A stretch of 15,645 bases of DNA from Bacillota bacterium (lineage in GTDB: Bacteria > Bacillota > Clostridia > Christensenellales > Aristaeellaceae), in the NCBI GenBank assembly GCA_023459675.1, contig JAEWTC010000057.1, positions 1 to 15,645 on the forward strand. Direction: 5' to 3'. The position numbers were made by a program, and so were the translations under genes. The stretch's first letter is position 1; every line of letters begins with the position of its first letter. Below are positions 7,458-13,781 of this stretch, in pieces. The notes under the pieces are model-generated. The model saw only the letters and a list, made by a program, of their open reading frames with translations, did no database searches and was not told the DNA's origin.

Positions 7458-8379
7458 ACACCTTGTCGTTTTGTTTTTCGCCAAACAAGCCAGTGGGTTT
7501 GACGATCAGGATGATGATCAGCAGCGCGAAGGTGAACGCGTCGGAAAACGTGGTCAGCCCCAGCATTCCCTTGGTAAGCCCCGCCTTGATCAGGATAATG
7601 TCCAGCCCCTTGATGAGGTTTTCGCAAATCCCTATGATAAACGCGCCGACCACGGCCCCGGGCACTGACCCGATACCGCCGAAAACCGCGGCAACGAAGG
7701 CCTTCAGCCCCGGCATGGACCCGGACGTCTGGATGACGGTGGAATAGTTGGTGAAGTAGAGCACGGAGCCGACCGCGGCGAGGAACGAGCCGATCACAAA
7801 CGTTACGGAAATGACGGAGTTGATCTTGATGCCCATCAGGCGGCTGGTTTCAAAATCCTTGGATACGGCGCGCATCGCCATGCCGATTTTCGTATGGTTG
7901 ATGAGGAGCACCAGCAGAATAACCAGGATCAGCGTTAATATCGGGGTGACGACGGTCACCATGCGGGTGGAGGTGGAGCCGATCTGGATGGTTTCGGAGA
8001 TGAACGGAATGCTCGGATAAAACTGGTTGAGGCCGCCCGTGATATAGAGCACAAGGTTCTGCAGCGTATAACTGACGCCGATCGCCGAGATCATGATAGA
8101 CATGCGCGGCGCTGTGCGCAGGGGCATATACGCCATGCGCTCGATGGAAAAGCCGATGACCGACGTGATCACCAGCACCAGCGGGATGGACACATACAGC
8201 GGCGCGCCGCTGGCGGTGATGTACACCATCAGAATGCCGGCCACCATAAATACGTCGCCATGGGCGAAGTTGATCAGGCGGAGAATGCCGTAAACCATGG
8301 TATACCCGATGGCGATCAGCGCGTACTGGCCGCCGACGGATATGCCGGAAAGCAGATAAGGCAGAATAACATCGAACAC
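7456..8379 (-). CDS. livH: Branched-chain amino acid ABC transporter permease LivH (upstream operon)
   Basis: Permease of 307 aa. Diagnostic segments: GYTMVYGILRLINFAHGD (25-42), EAA-like loop TKIGMAMRAVSKDFETS (163-179), and GLKAFVAAVFGGIGSVPGA (224-242). It is clearly homologous to the downstream LivH but diverged along its whole length, notably in the loop after the fifth span. The start is taken as GTG at 8379, because AAGGAGG (8387-8393) stands 7 nt in front. The longer reading from an ATG at 8427 would place that RBS inside the gene and add 16 residues unlike LivH. It follows the livK-livH spacer with its stem-loop, and its stop lies 10 nt before the preferred livM start. Confidence 0.93.
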   Translation of the reverse strand: MFDVILPYLLSGISVGGQYALIAIGYTMVYGILRLINFAHGDVFMVAGILMVYITASGAPLYVSIPLVLVITSVIGFSIERMAYMPLRTAPRMSIMISAIGVSYTLQNLVLYITGGLNQFYPSIPFISETIQIGSTSTRMVTVVTPILTLILVILLVLLINHTKIGMAMRAVSKDFETSRLMGIKINSVISVTFVIGSFLAAVGSVLYFTNYSTVIQTSGSMPGLKAFVAAVFGGIGSVPGAVVGAFIIGICENLIKGLDIILIKAGLTKGMLGLTTFSDAFTFALLIIILIVKPTGLFGEKQNDKV

Positions 8380-8386
8380 GGAGTTG

Positions 8387-8393
8387 CCTCCTT
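8387..8393 (-). promoter_or_regulatory. Ribosome binding site deciding the GTG start of livH
   Basis: AAGGAGG on the minus strand with 7 nt to the GTG at 8379. It is the best Shine-Dalgarno sequence near the 5' end of this gene and the reason for preferring a GTG over the upstream ATG. Confidence 0.8.
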
Positions 8394-8426
8394 CATCCCC
8401 GGTGAGGAGCGTCGTTGCACCAAACA

Positions 8427-8465
8427 CAGGAATCGGCGAGGGCTTGCAAGCCCTCGCCTATCCTG
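8427..8465 (-). promoter_or_regulatory. Palindromic stem-loop between livK and livH (upstream operon)
   Basis: A perfect 24-nt palindrome at 8435-8458 (GGCGAGGGC ... GCCCTCGCC) is flanked by a further 5-bp pairing CAGGA/TCCTG (8427-8431 with 8461-8465) across a small internal loop. In the minus-strand RNA it is followed by TGTGTTTGG, only a weak U-rich tail. It occupies the same place in its operon as the hairpin at 3261-3292 does in the other, but the sequences differ. A message stabiliser, processing site or leaky terminator is likely. Confidence 0.7.
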
Positions 8466-8633
8466 AATCTGCATTTCCGGCCCGATAATCCGCACATGGT
8501 CAGTTCGCAGTATACGCATGGAGGTTTACGAAGCATGCTCCAATTTTTTCACGGTTTGACAATGCGAGAAGAAGGACGTTTCCTGCAGACGGTAAGCAAA
8601 ACCAAACGGGTATTCCGCAGAGCCAGCGCGCGG

Positions 8634-9791
8634 TTATTCCACGCTCTGCACGGTGACGAAGTCCCAAACGCCGGTCTGGGTGTTGGCCACCTTGATATAG
8701 GCAACGTTGCGGATGGCGTCGCCCGGTTCGGCGAAGGCAATCTGCCCGGAAACGCCCAGATAGGATACGTTCCAGATCGCCTGGTTGACAGCAACGGGAT
8801 CGGTGCTGCCGGCAAGCTTGAGCGCTTCCAGCGCAACGAAGTAGGCGTCGTAGCCCATGGCGCTTACGGCCGCGATGATATCGTTGCCGCCGTTGTTGGT
8901 GAGCATGTCGGGATTTTCGTTCATCCAGGCCTTGATGCCCGCGTCAAACTCAGGCGCGCCGCCCTCCTGGTAGAAGGTGCTGACGTAGATCTTGAGATTG
9001 GTGCCGGTCGCGGCTTCGACGACCTTGTTGCTGTCCCAGGTATCGCCGCCCAGCAGCGGATACTGCGCGTTGAGCGCCGCGGCCTGCGCGATGATCTGCG
9101 TGGAATACGCGATGGAGCAGGGAGCGAAGAACACCTGGGCGCCCAGCGTGGTCGCCGTGTTCAGGTACGCGGTGAAATCGGACGTGCCGGTGGGGAAGGT
9201 TTCGGATACCACCGTGCCGCCCAGCGCTTCAAACGCTTGCTTGAAGTAATAGCACAGGCCCACGTCGTACTCGTTGCCAAGCTCGGCCAGGCAGTACGCG
9301 CTGGTTGCGCCCAGCGTTTTATACGCGTAGTTGGCAAGAACCGTGCCCTGGAACGGATCCAGGAAGCAGATGCGGAAATAGTGGGTGTTGCCCGCCGTTA
9401 CCTGCGGATTGGTGCAGGTGATGCCGATGGCGGCAATGCCCGCGTCCGCAAAGTAGGGGGAACCGGCAATGGATACGCCGGAGCCGTAGGAGCCGAGCAC
9501 CACGCTCACGCCTTCGCTCACCAGCTGCTGGGCAGCCGAGGGGGCTTTATCGGCGGATGAGCCGTTATCGGCATAGACGAGTTCCACGGTGTAGGTTTCG
9601 CCGCCGATTTCCACGGTGGGCTGGAGGTAATTGGCATACTGAATTCCCAGGGTTTCCTGTTTTCCGCCGGCGCCGCTGTCGCCGGACGCGGGTTCGTAAA
9701 CGCCGATTTTCACAACGTTTTCCGCCATCGCGCTGAAGGAGAAAGAGAGGACGAGGGCAATACAAAGAATTGCAGCCAGACCCTTTTTCAT
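8634..9791 (-). CDS. livK: Branched-chain amino acid ABC transporter substrate-binding protein (upstream operon)
   Basis: Extracytoplasmic binding protein of 385 aa of the type-I fold used by HAAT importers. Signal peptide 1-23 (MKKG, hydrophobic core, SAMA before the cut), with a Cys at 10 in the core but no lipobox cysteine at a cleavage site. The mature part opens KIGVYEPASGDSGAGG. The ligand region is GSYGSGVSIAGSPYFADAG then GITCTNPQVT, resembling the ATNPELT pocket loop of LivJ/LivK, and YFRICFLDPFQG precedes the hinge. It is only distantly similar to the LivK of the downstream operon, so the two may have different ligand preferences. AGGAGG stands 9 nt before the ATG. It is the first gene of the upstream liv operon. 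Confidence 0.92.
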   Translation of the reverse strand: MKKGLAAILCIALVLSFSFSAMAENVVKIGVYEPASGDSGAGGKQETLGIQYANYLQPTVEIGGETYTVELVYADNGSSADKAPSAAQQLVSEGVSVVLGSYGSGVSIAGSPYFADAGIAAIGITCTNPQVTAGNTHYFRICFLDPFQGTVLANYAYKTLGATSAYCLAELGNEYDVGLCYYFKQAFEALGGTVVSETFPTGTSDFTAYLNTATTLGAQVFFAPCSIAYSTQIIAQAAALNAQYPLLGGDTWDSNKVVEAATGTNLKIYVSTFYQEGGAPEFDAGIKAWMNENPDMLTNNGGNDIIAAVSAMGYDAYFVALEALKLAGSTDPVAVNQAIWNVSYLGVSGQIAFAEPGDAIRNVAYIKVANTQTGVWDFVTVQSVE

Positions 9792-9800
9792 GATTTTCCG

Positions 9801-9806
9801 CCTCCT
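9801..9806 (-). promoter_or_regulatory. Ribosome binding site of livK (upstream operon)
   Basis: AGGAGG on the minus strand, 9 nt before the ATG at 9791, supporting that start and high translation of the binding protein. Confidence 0.8.
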
Positions 9807-9823
9807 GATTTTGGTTTACTGCG

Positions 9824-9852
9824 ATTATATAGAATTATATGCGGTTATGCAA
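9824..9852 (-). promoter_or_regulatory. Promoter of the upstream liv operon, duplicated -10 box
   Basis: On the minus strand TTGCAT (9847-9852, weak -35), a 17-bp spacer and a perfect TATAAT (9824-9829). A second perfect TATAAT lies only 4 bp upstream (9834-9839), inside the spacer. It sits in an AT-rich 86-bp gap between luxC and livK and would give a short leader of about 25-30 nt. No hairpin terminator precedes it, so read-through from luxC is also possible. Confidence 0.65.
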
Positions 9853-9877
9853 TACGGAAATTCAGTCTCCGTTTTGG

Positions 9878-11080
9878 CTAAATCAATTTTCTGGATAGCG
9901 TGCGGATGAGATCATATCCGTCCCACACGAGGGAAAAATCCAACGTATGCCCCACCGGCACCACGCGGTCCACGCCTTTTGCGCCCGCGCTCAGCAGAAA
10001 GCTCCGAACCTCGTTCGTATCCAAACCGGCGCAGGCGAGGGTCTGCGTTCTGGGCGTCAGAACCGGCAAAAGTTCGGCAAGCCCCGCCGCGTCGTACTCC
10101 AGAAAACAGCCGCCCGTGCAGTGAATATTCATGCACTCGGGTGTGAGGGCGTCCACATGGATACGCTGCAGGAGCATGTCCCCGGCGGGTTCCCGCCGCG
10201 CGCCATCCAGCAGCACGGCGGCGCGGAAGAGCTCCGTTTGCTTGTCCACCGCCGTTAAGGCGGAAAGCTGGTAGCGCGCGGCCGCTTCCCGGTGCACGGC
10301 GTTCCAGAACTTACTTTTCGCCGTCTCCAGCGCCTGGGGTTCTCCCAGCCAAACGCACAGACGGGGCGCGGTGCAGGCGTTCTGATCGTACAAATACGTA
10401 TCGTTATAAAAACCGACGGCGAGCGCCGTCAGCGCCGCATTATCCATCCTCAGAACGGCGTCCGCATTCAGCACGGCAAGCGACCAGCGGTCCGCAAAGG
10501 GTACGTCAAACGCGCGGGGATTAAGCTCCGCCCGGCGCACGCGGCGGATGGTATCGTCTCCGCCCCAGAGGATCCGCACGTCGCAAAGCGCGCTGAAATG
10601 CGCGGTCAGATCCTGCCGGTCCCGGGAATATTCGATCACGCTTGCATACGGCAGCAGGGGTTGAAAACCTTCTCGCAGCAGCGTCTGCATGGCGGCGCAG
10701 GTGACCGCGACCTGCGCAAACGCTTTGCTTGGCGCCTTTACGATGCTCGCGTTGCCCGCAAGCAGCGCCGAAACCAGCGAATAGGCGAAGTTCATGGGCA
10801 CATTGCCCGGCGCGATATGGAACGCAAGCCCGCGGCCCAGCCGCAGGGAAAGATCGTCGTAAGACGCCCGCATGGCCTGGAGGTTAGCCCTGCGGCAGAA
10901 GAACGCGAACGAAACCACCTCGGGGTAGGCGCGCGCGGAAGGGTCTTTCAACAGCGCGGCGGAAAGGGCGGCCAGAAACTCCACCGCCTGCGGCGCAAAC
11001 GGCGGCAGGGGCGGCGCGGCGGCGGCCAGCGCCGGGTCGGCCGGGCCGCAAAGAACGCGGAAGCCGTCAGGGTTGTTCAT
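9878..11080 (-). CDS. luxC: LuxC-type acyl-CoA/acyl-protein reductase
   Basis: Predicted NADPH-dependent reductase of 400 aa that converts an enzyme- or thioester-bound acyl group to an aldehyde (LuxC family, PF05893-like, aldehyde-dehydrogenase superfamily). Visible are the nucleotide-binding segment GLAFHIAPGNVPMNFAYSL (84-102) with SIVKAPSK (112-119), the catalytic cysteine C236 in DQNACTAPR (232-240), and the family C-terminus DFSLVWDGYDLIRTLSR (381-397). Bioluminescence LuxC is about 480 aa, so this form is shorter, mainly at the N-terminus. The ATG at 11080 overlaps luxE by 14 nt and has AAGGGGG some 13 nt upstream. The frame stays open to about 11611, but that part lies inside luxE and is not LuxC-like. 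It is the last gene of the acyl-activation operon. The acyl substrate is unknown. Confidence 0.88.
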   Translation of the reverse strand: MNNPDGFRVLCGPADPALAAAAPPLPPFAPQAVEFLAALSAALLKDPSARAYPEVVSFAFFCRRANLQAMRASYDDLSLRLGRGLAFHIAPGNVPMNFAYSLVSALLAGNASIVKAPSKAFAQVAVTCAAMQTLLREGFQPLLPYASVIEYSRDRQDLTAHFSALCDVRILWGGDDTIRRVRRAELNPRAFDVPFADRWSLAVLNADAVLRMDNAALTALAVGFYNDTYLYDQNACTAPRLCVWLGEPQALETAKSKFWNAVHREAAARYQLSALTAVDKQTELFRAAVLLDGARREPAGDMLLQRIHVDALTPECMNIHCTGGCFLEYDAAGLAELLPVLTPRTQTLACAGLDTNEVRSFLLSAGAKGVDRVVPVGHTLDFSLVWDGYDLIRTLSRKLI

Positions 11081-12146
11081 AGGTATCGCTGCACCCCCTT
11101 GTTTCCGCGCGCCGGATGCGCCCGAGAACCGTAAAATACTTCCCCATGCGCCCGCACGGACAATCGTCCTCGCCCAGCACGCGGCCCTCGTCCTCGGTGA
11201 GCAATACGTGGCCGGGATAGCTTTCCGCAAGCACGCTGACGACCTCGATGAGCCCCGCCTCGCCCGGTTCGGCCAGCGATAAATCAAACGGGCGGCGGAT
11301 GAGCACGTCCGACCAGACCGGCGCGTGCAGGCGCCCGTGCTCGCATTCCAGATAGATCGTACCCGTTTGCTCCACCATGCCGTAATAATCCAGCACCCGG
11401 ATGTTTCCGCAAACGGAGCGCAGGCCCTGCTTGAACGCCTGCTTGTCCACCGCCTGATCGGCAAGTTTTTTCCAGCCGCCGCCGTGGATGAGCACGCCGT
11501 CGGCAATGCCGAGCGTTTTGCCCGCTTTGTGCAGTTCTCCGTAAACATGCTGCCAGAGTATGCTGGTAAACCCGAAGAGGAATATCGTTTCCCCCGCATG
11601 CTTTTGCACAAACGCTTCCAGCGCGTCCGTACGCAGCCGCATGTCCCCGTCCAGCGCGAAAACGGCGTCGCGCCCGAACAGGCTGAAACCGCGGATGCCC
11701 GCCCCGCGGGCCGAAAACATGGCGGGGTCTTTGAGTACCGCCTCCGTATCGGCGATGATCATCGGCAGGCGGCGGTTTCCCAGCGCGCTTCCCACAATCC
11801 GCCCCAGCACCTTGCTTTGCAAAACGGCGGTTTCGCGGTCCAGGTAGATTTTGCTCACCTGCTGCCCCGTGGTGCCGGAGCTGGTCATGGTGCGGGTGAC
11901 GGCGTCGTCCGCGACGCTTTTCAGGTCGAACTCCTTGAACAGCCGCACCGGCAGCGGCGGCAGCTGTGCATAGGACGTAAAGGTTTCAAGATCGGCGTTC
12001 GCGGCGCGCAGCATGCGCGCATACTGCGGGCAATGCAACGTATGGTGACGGGTTAACGAAAGCAGCGCATCCGAAAGAAACGCCTGCTTTGCGTCGTGCG
12101 CCAGCGCGTAGGGTTCCATGTCCGGCAGAACGGCCCGGTCAATCAT
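11067..12146 (-). CDS. luxE: LuxE-type acyl-protein synthetase
   Basis: ATP-dependent acyl-protein synthetase of 359 aa (LuxE family, PF04443-like, related to PaaK). LuxE activates a carboxylic acid as the acyl-adenylate and holds it as a thioester for LuxC. Motifs: SSGTTGQ (89-95) as phosphate-binding loop, FGFTS (191-195), HGGGWKK (221-227), DYYGMVEQTG (253-262) as adenine/acid region, and a C-terminal CPCGRMGKYFTVLGR (329-343). In AETRGCSDTY, C352 is the candidate for the C-terminal acyl-accepting cysteine known in Vibrio LuxE. Length is close to LuxE (about 370). ATG at 12146 overlaps the ligase stop by 8 nt, with GGAGA 6 nt upstream. No luxD, luxA or luxB is near, so the role is not light production. 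Confidence 0.9.
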   Translation of the reverse strand: MIDRAVLPDMEPYALAHDAKQAFLSDALLSLTRHHTLHCPQYARMLRAANADLETFTSYAQLPPLPVRLFKEFDLKSVADDAVTRTMTSSGTTGQQVSKIYLDRETAVLQSKVLGRIVGSALGNRRLPMIIADTEAVLKDPAMFSARGAGIRGFSLFGRDAVFALDGDMRLRTDALEAFVQKHAGETIFLFGFTSILWQHVYGELHKAGKTLGIADGVLIHGGGWKKLADQAVDKQAFKQGLRSVCGNIRVLDYYGMVEQTGTIYLECEHGRLHAPVWSDVLIRRPFDLSLAEPGEAGLIEVVSVLAESYPGHVLLTEDEGRVLGEDDCPCGRMGKYFTVLGRIRRAETRGCSDTYEQP

Positions 12147-13539
12147 CCAGCGTCTCCAGTTCTTTGTACAGTATTTTTCCCGCCTCGTTTTTCGGGATGG
12201 CCTCCACCGTTTTCACGGCGAAGCCGGACGGGTGCAGGCCGGTTTTTTCGGATAGATACGCTTTCATTGCGGAGAGTTGTGACAAGTCCGTACCATAAAT
12301 CACCAGCCGGTCGTCCGCGCCGCCGCAGGCGAGATCGGCGTTTGGAAACTGCGTTTTGAGCATCCGTTCTGCTTCGTCCAGGTTCAGGCGGTTGCCAAAC
12401 AGCTTCAGGAAGCGTTTCTTGCGGCCGACGATCGTATAATACCCGTCGTCGTCCACCTTGGCCATATCGCCCGTATCCAGCACGCCGCCGCGCTCGTCAC
12501 CCTTGATCAAGTCGTCCGCGCACGTGGCGTAACCCAGCGTCACGTTATCGCCGAAGTAGCGGAGCTCGCCGGTTACGTAGGGCTTGTCGATCACGCTGCC
12601 ATCCGCGTCGATCAGTTCAAAGCGGCCGCCGGGTATGGCGATCCCCATCGCGCCGATTTTTTCAATGCCGCGCTCCCACGGCAGATACGCCATGCGCGCC
12701 GTGGCTTCGCACTGCCCGTACATCACGATAAACTGGCGGCCCGTTTCCCTGCACCACCAGGCAAATTTTTCGTGCAGGCTTGGCAAAAGTTTACCGCCCG
12801 CCTGCGTTAAGGTGCGCAGCGACGGCAGCTCCATGCGCGTAAACCGCATCCGGTCGAGCATCTCGTAGGTGTAGGGCACGCCGCCGAAGCTCGTGGCCCG
12901 ACGTTCCCTGAAGAACGACCAGAAGCCCTTCTGCGCGATGCCCTGGTCCGTCATCAACAGCGTGGCGCCGACGTCCAGATGCGTGTTGAGGATGCTCAGA
13001 CCATAGGTATAGTGCATCGGCAGCGTGGTGATGGGACGCTCGTCCGCGGTCAGGCGCAGGTATTGCACAATGGAATCCGTATTCGCGCGGATGTTTTTGT
13101 AGCTCTGGCGCACAAACTTTGGGCTGCCCGTGGAGCCGCTGGTCGTCAGCAGCAGCGCGAGCTCCGGGTGCAGCGCCGGGGTTTGGGCGTAGGGCGTGCG
13201 CGTCAGCCGGTACCCGTACGCGGTATAAACCTCGGTTCCCTCCGCCGCGGCCGTGTCCGGCGCCCAGAGATAGAGGGGCCGGTAGGTTTCCAGCAGCTGC
13301 GAAAGCATTCCAGAGTCCAGCTCCGCGCTCAGCAGCGCGGGCACGACGCCGTGGTTTACGAACGCCGTATAACCGATCAGGCTTCCCAAATCGTTCCGGC
13401 ACAGGCAAAACACAAGGCAGCGGCCCGCCGCCCGCGCGGCAAGCTTCTCCCCCTCGGCCGCGAGCTGCCGGTACGTGAGCGTAGCGCCCGTATCGGTTAC
13501 CGCGGCAAACTGATCCTGTGACGCTTCAAATTTCCACAT
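12139..13539 (-). CDS. AMP-dependent acyl ligase (ANL superfamily), probably loading the adjacent ACP
   Basis: Adenylate-forming enzyme of 466 aa. Core motifs in order: P-loop TSGSTGSPK (133-141), MHYTYGL (175-181), GGVPYTYEML (219-228), YGQCEAT (274-280), LDTGD (354-358), the hinge VGRKKRFLKLFGNRLN (371-386) and the catalytic lysine K455 in PKNEAGKILY. The N-terminal domain is short compared with acyl-CoA synthetases (about 550 aa), more like DltA or stand-alone A domains. Its gene overlaps the ACP gene by 14 nt with only a weak RBS, so the two are translationally coupled. The natural inference is acid + ATP to acyl-adenylate to acyl-ACP. The acid cannot be deduced by eye. A true acyl-CoA ligase is the main alternative. 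Confidence 0.88.
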   Translation of the reverse strand: MWKFEASQDQFAAVTDTGATLTYRQLAAEGEKLAARAAGRCLVFCLCRNDLGSLIGYTAFVNHGVVPALLSAELDSGMLSQLLETYRPLYLWAPDTAAAEGTEVYTAYGYRLTRTPYAQTPALHPELALLLTTSGSTGSPKFVRQSYKNIRANTDSIVQYLRLTADERPITTLPMHYTYGLSILNTHLDVGATLLMTDQGIAQKGFWSFFRERRATSFGGVPYTYEMLDRMRFTRMELPSLRTLTQAGGKLLPSLHEKFAWWCRETGRQFIVMYGQCEATARMAYLPWERGIEKIGAMGIAIPGGRFELIDADGSVIDKPYVTGELRYFGDNVTLGYATCADDLIKGDERGGVLDTGDMAKVDDDGYYTIVGRKKRFLKLFGNRLNLDEAERMLKTQFPNADLACGGADDRLVIYGTDLSQLSAMKAYLSEKTGLHPSGFAVKTVEAIPKNEAGKILYKELETLDD

Positions 13540-13762
13540 CGTACTTTTTCAGAATTTCCTTGCCTTTGGCAAACGAGCTGAAATCGATGATATCGTCCAT
13601 ATCCAGCATCAGGCCGAACGCATCCTCCAGGTTTGCGATCAGGCGCATATGCCCCACGCTGTCCCATGCGGGAGATTTTCCGTAGGCCATCGCCGTTGCC
13701 GCGGCCGCCTCCACGTCCAGCGCGTCCTGAAACGCGGCGGTATACTTGTCCAAATTCGTCAT
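13526..13762 (-). CDS. Acyl carrier protein
   Basis: A 78-aa acidic carrier protein, normal ACP length. The phosphopantetheine attachment site is S35 in WDSVGH (33-38), a variant of the usual DSL found in dedicated carrier proteins of secondary and polysaccharide pathways. It is followed by the helix MRLIANLEDAFG and the acidic MDDIIDF. It would carry the acyl group made by the neighbouring ligase and present it to the SDR or to LuxE/LuxC. AGGAG stands 7 nt before the ATG, 19 nt behind the SDR stop. The weak similarity to housekeeping AcpP and the lack of fab genes around it argue for a pathway-specific carrier. A 4'-phosphopantetheinyl transferase must come from elsewhere. Confidence 0.9.
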   Translation of the reverse strand: MTNLDKYTAAFQDALDVEAAAATAMAYGKSPAWDSVGHMRLIANLEDAFGLMLDMDDIIDFSSFAKGKEILKKYDVEI

Positions 13763-13781
13763 CGTACTGCTCCTAAACTTA

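Larger units (their letters stand above)
8380..8633 (-). other. livK-livH spacer (upstream operon)
   Basis: 254 nt without a credible gene on the coding strand. It contains the palindromic stem-loop at 8427-8465, closer to livH, and the livH RBS. The half next to livK shows no terminator and no promoter with acceptable spacing. A TTGTCA near 8561-8566 has no -10 partner. Confidence 0.55.

Noticed and set aside
7446..7484. Longer N-terminus of livM starting inside livH
   Set aside because: The extra residues are charged and unlike LivM, and a better RBS stands 8 nt before the ATG at 7445.
8415..9560. Long plus-strand open frame with a GGAGG ahead of an ATG near 8533
   Set aside because: It runs antisense through livK, has Gly/Arg/His-rich low-complexity composition, and shows no family motif. 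Long antisense frames are expected in GC-rich coding sequence.
1..9791. Urea (Urt) transporters instead of Liv
   Set aside because: The LivH-type permeases are of normal short length without the long N-terminal extension of UrtB, and the ATPases are typical LivG/LivF. The motifs favour amino-acid transport, although ligand identity is unproven.
9854..9872. Inverted repeat ACGGA/TCCGT as terminator of luxC
   Set aside because: The stem is only 5 bp and is not followed by a U-tract.
11081..11611. In-frame extension of luxC to 577 residues
   Set aside because: The extra 177 residues lie entirely inside luxE in another frame, are rich in Arg/Ser/Ala, and lack LuxC similarity. The ATG at 11080 has an RBS and begins a normal short LuxC.
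9878..12146. Bioluminescence (lux) operon
   Set aside because: Only LuxC and LuxE homologues are present; luxA, luxB and luxD are absent, while an ACP, ligase and SDR take their place.
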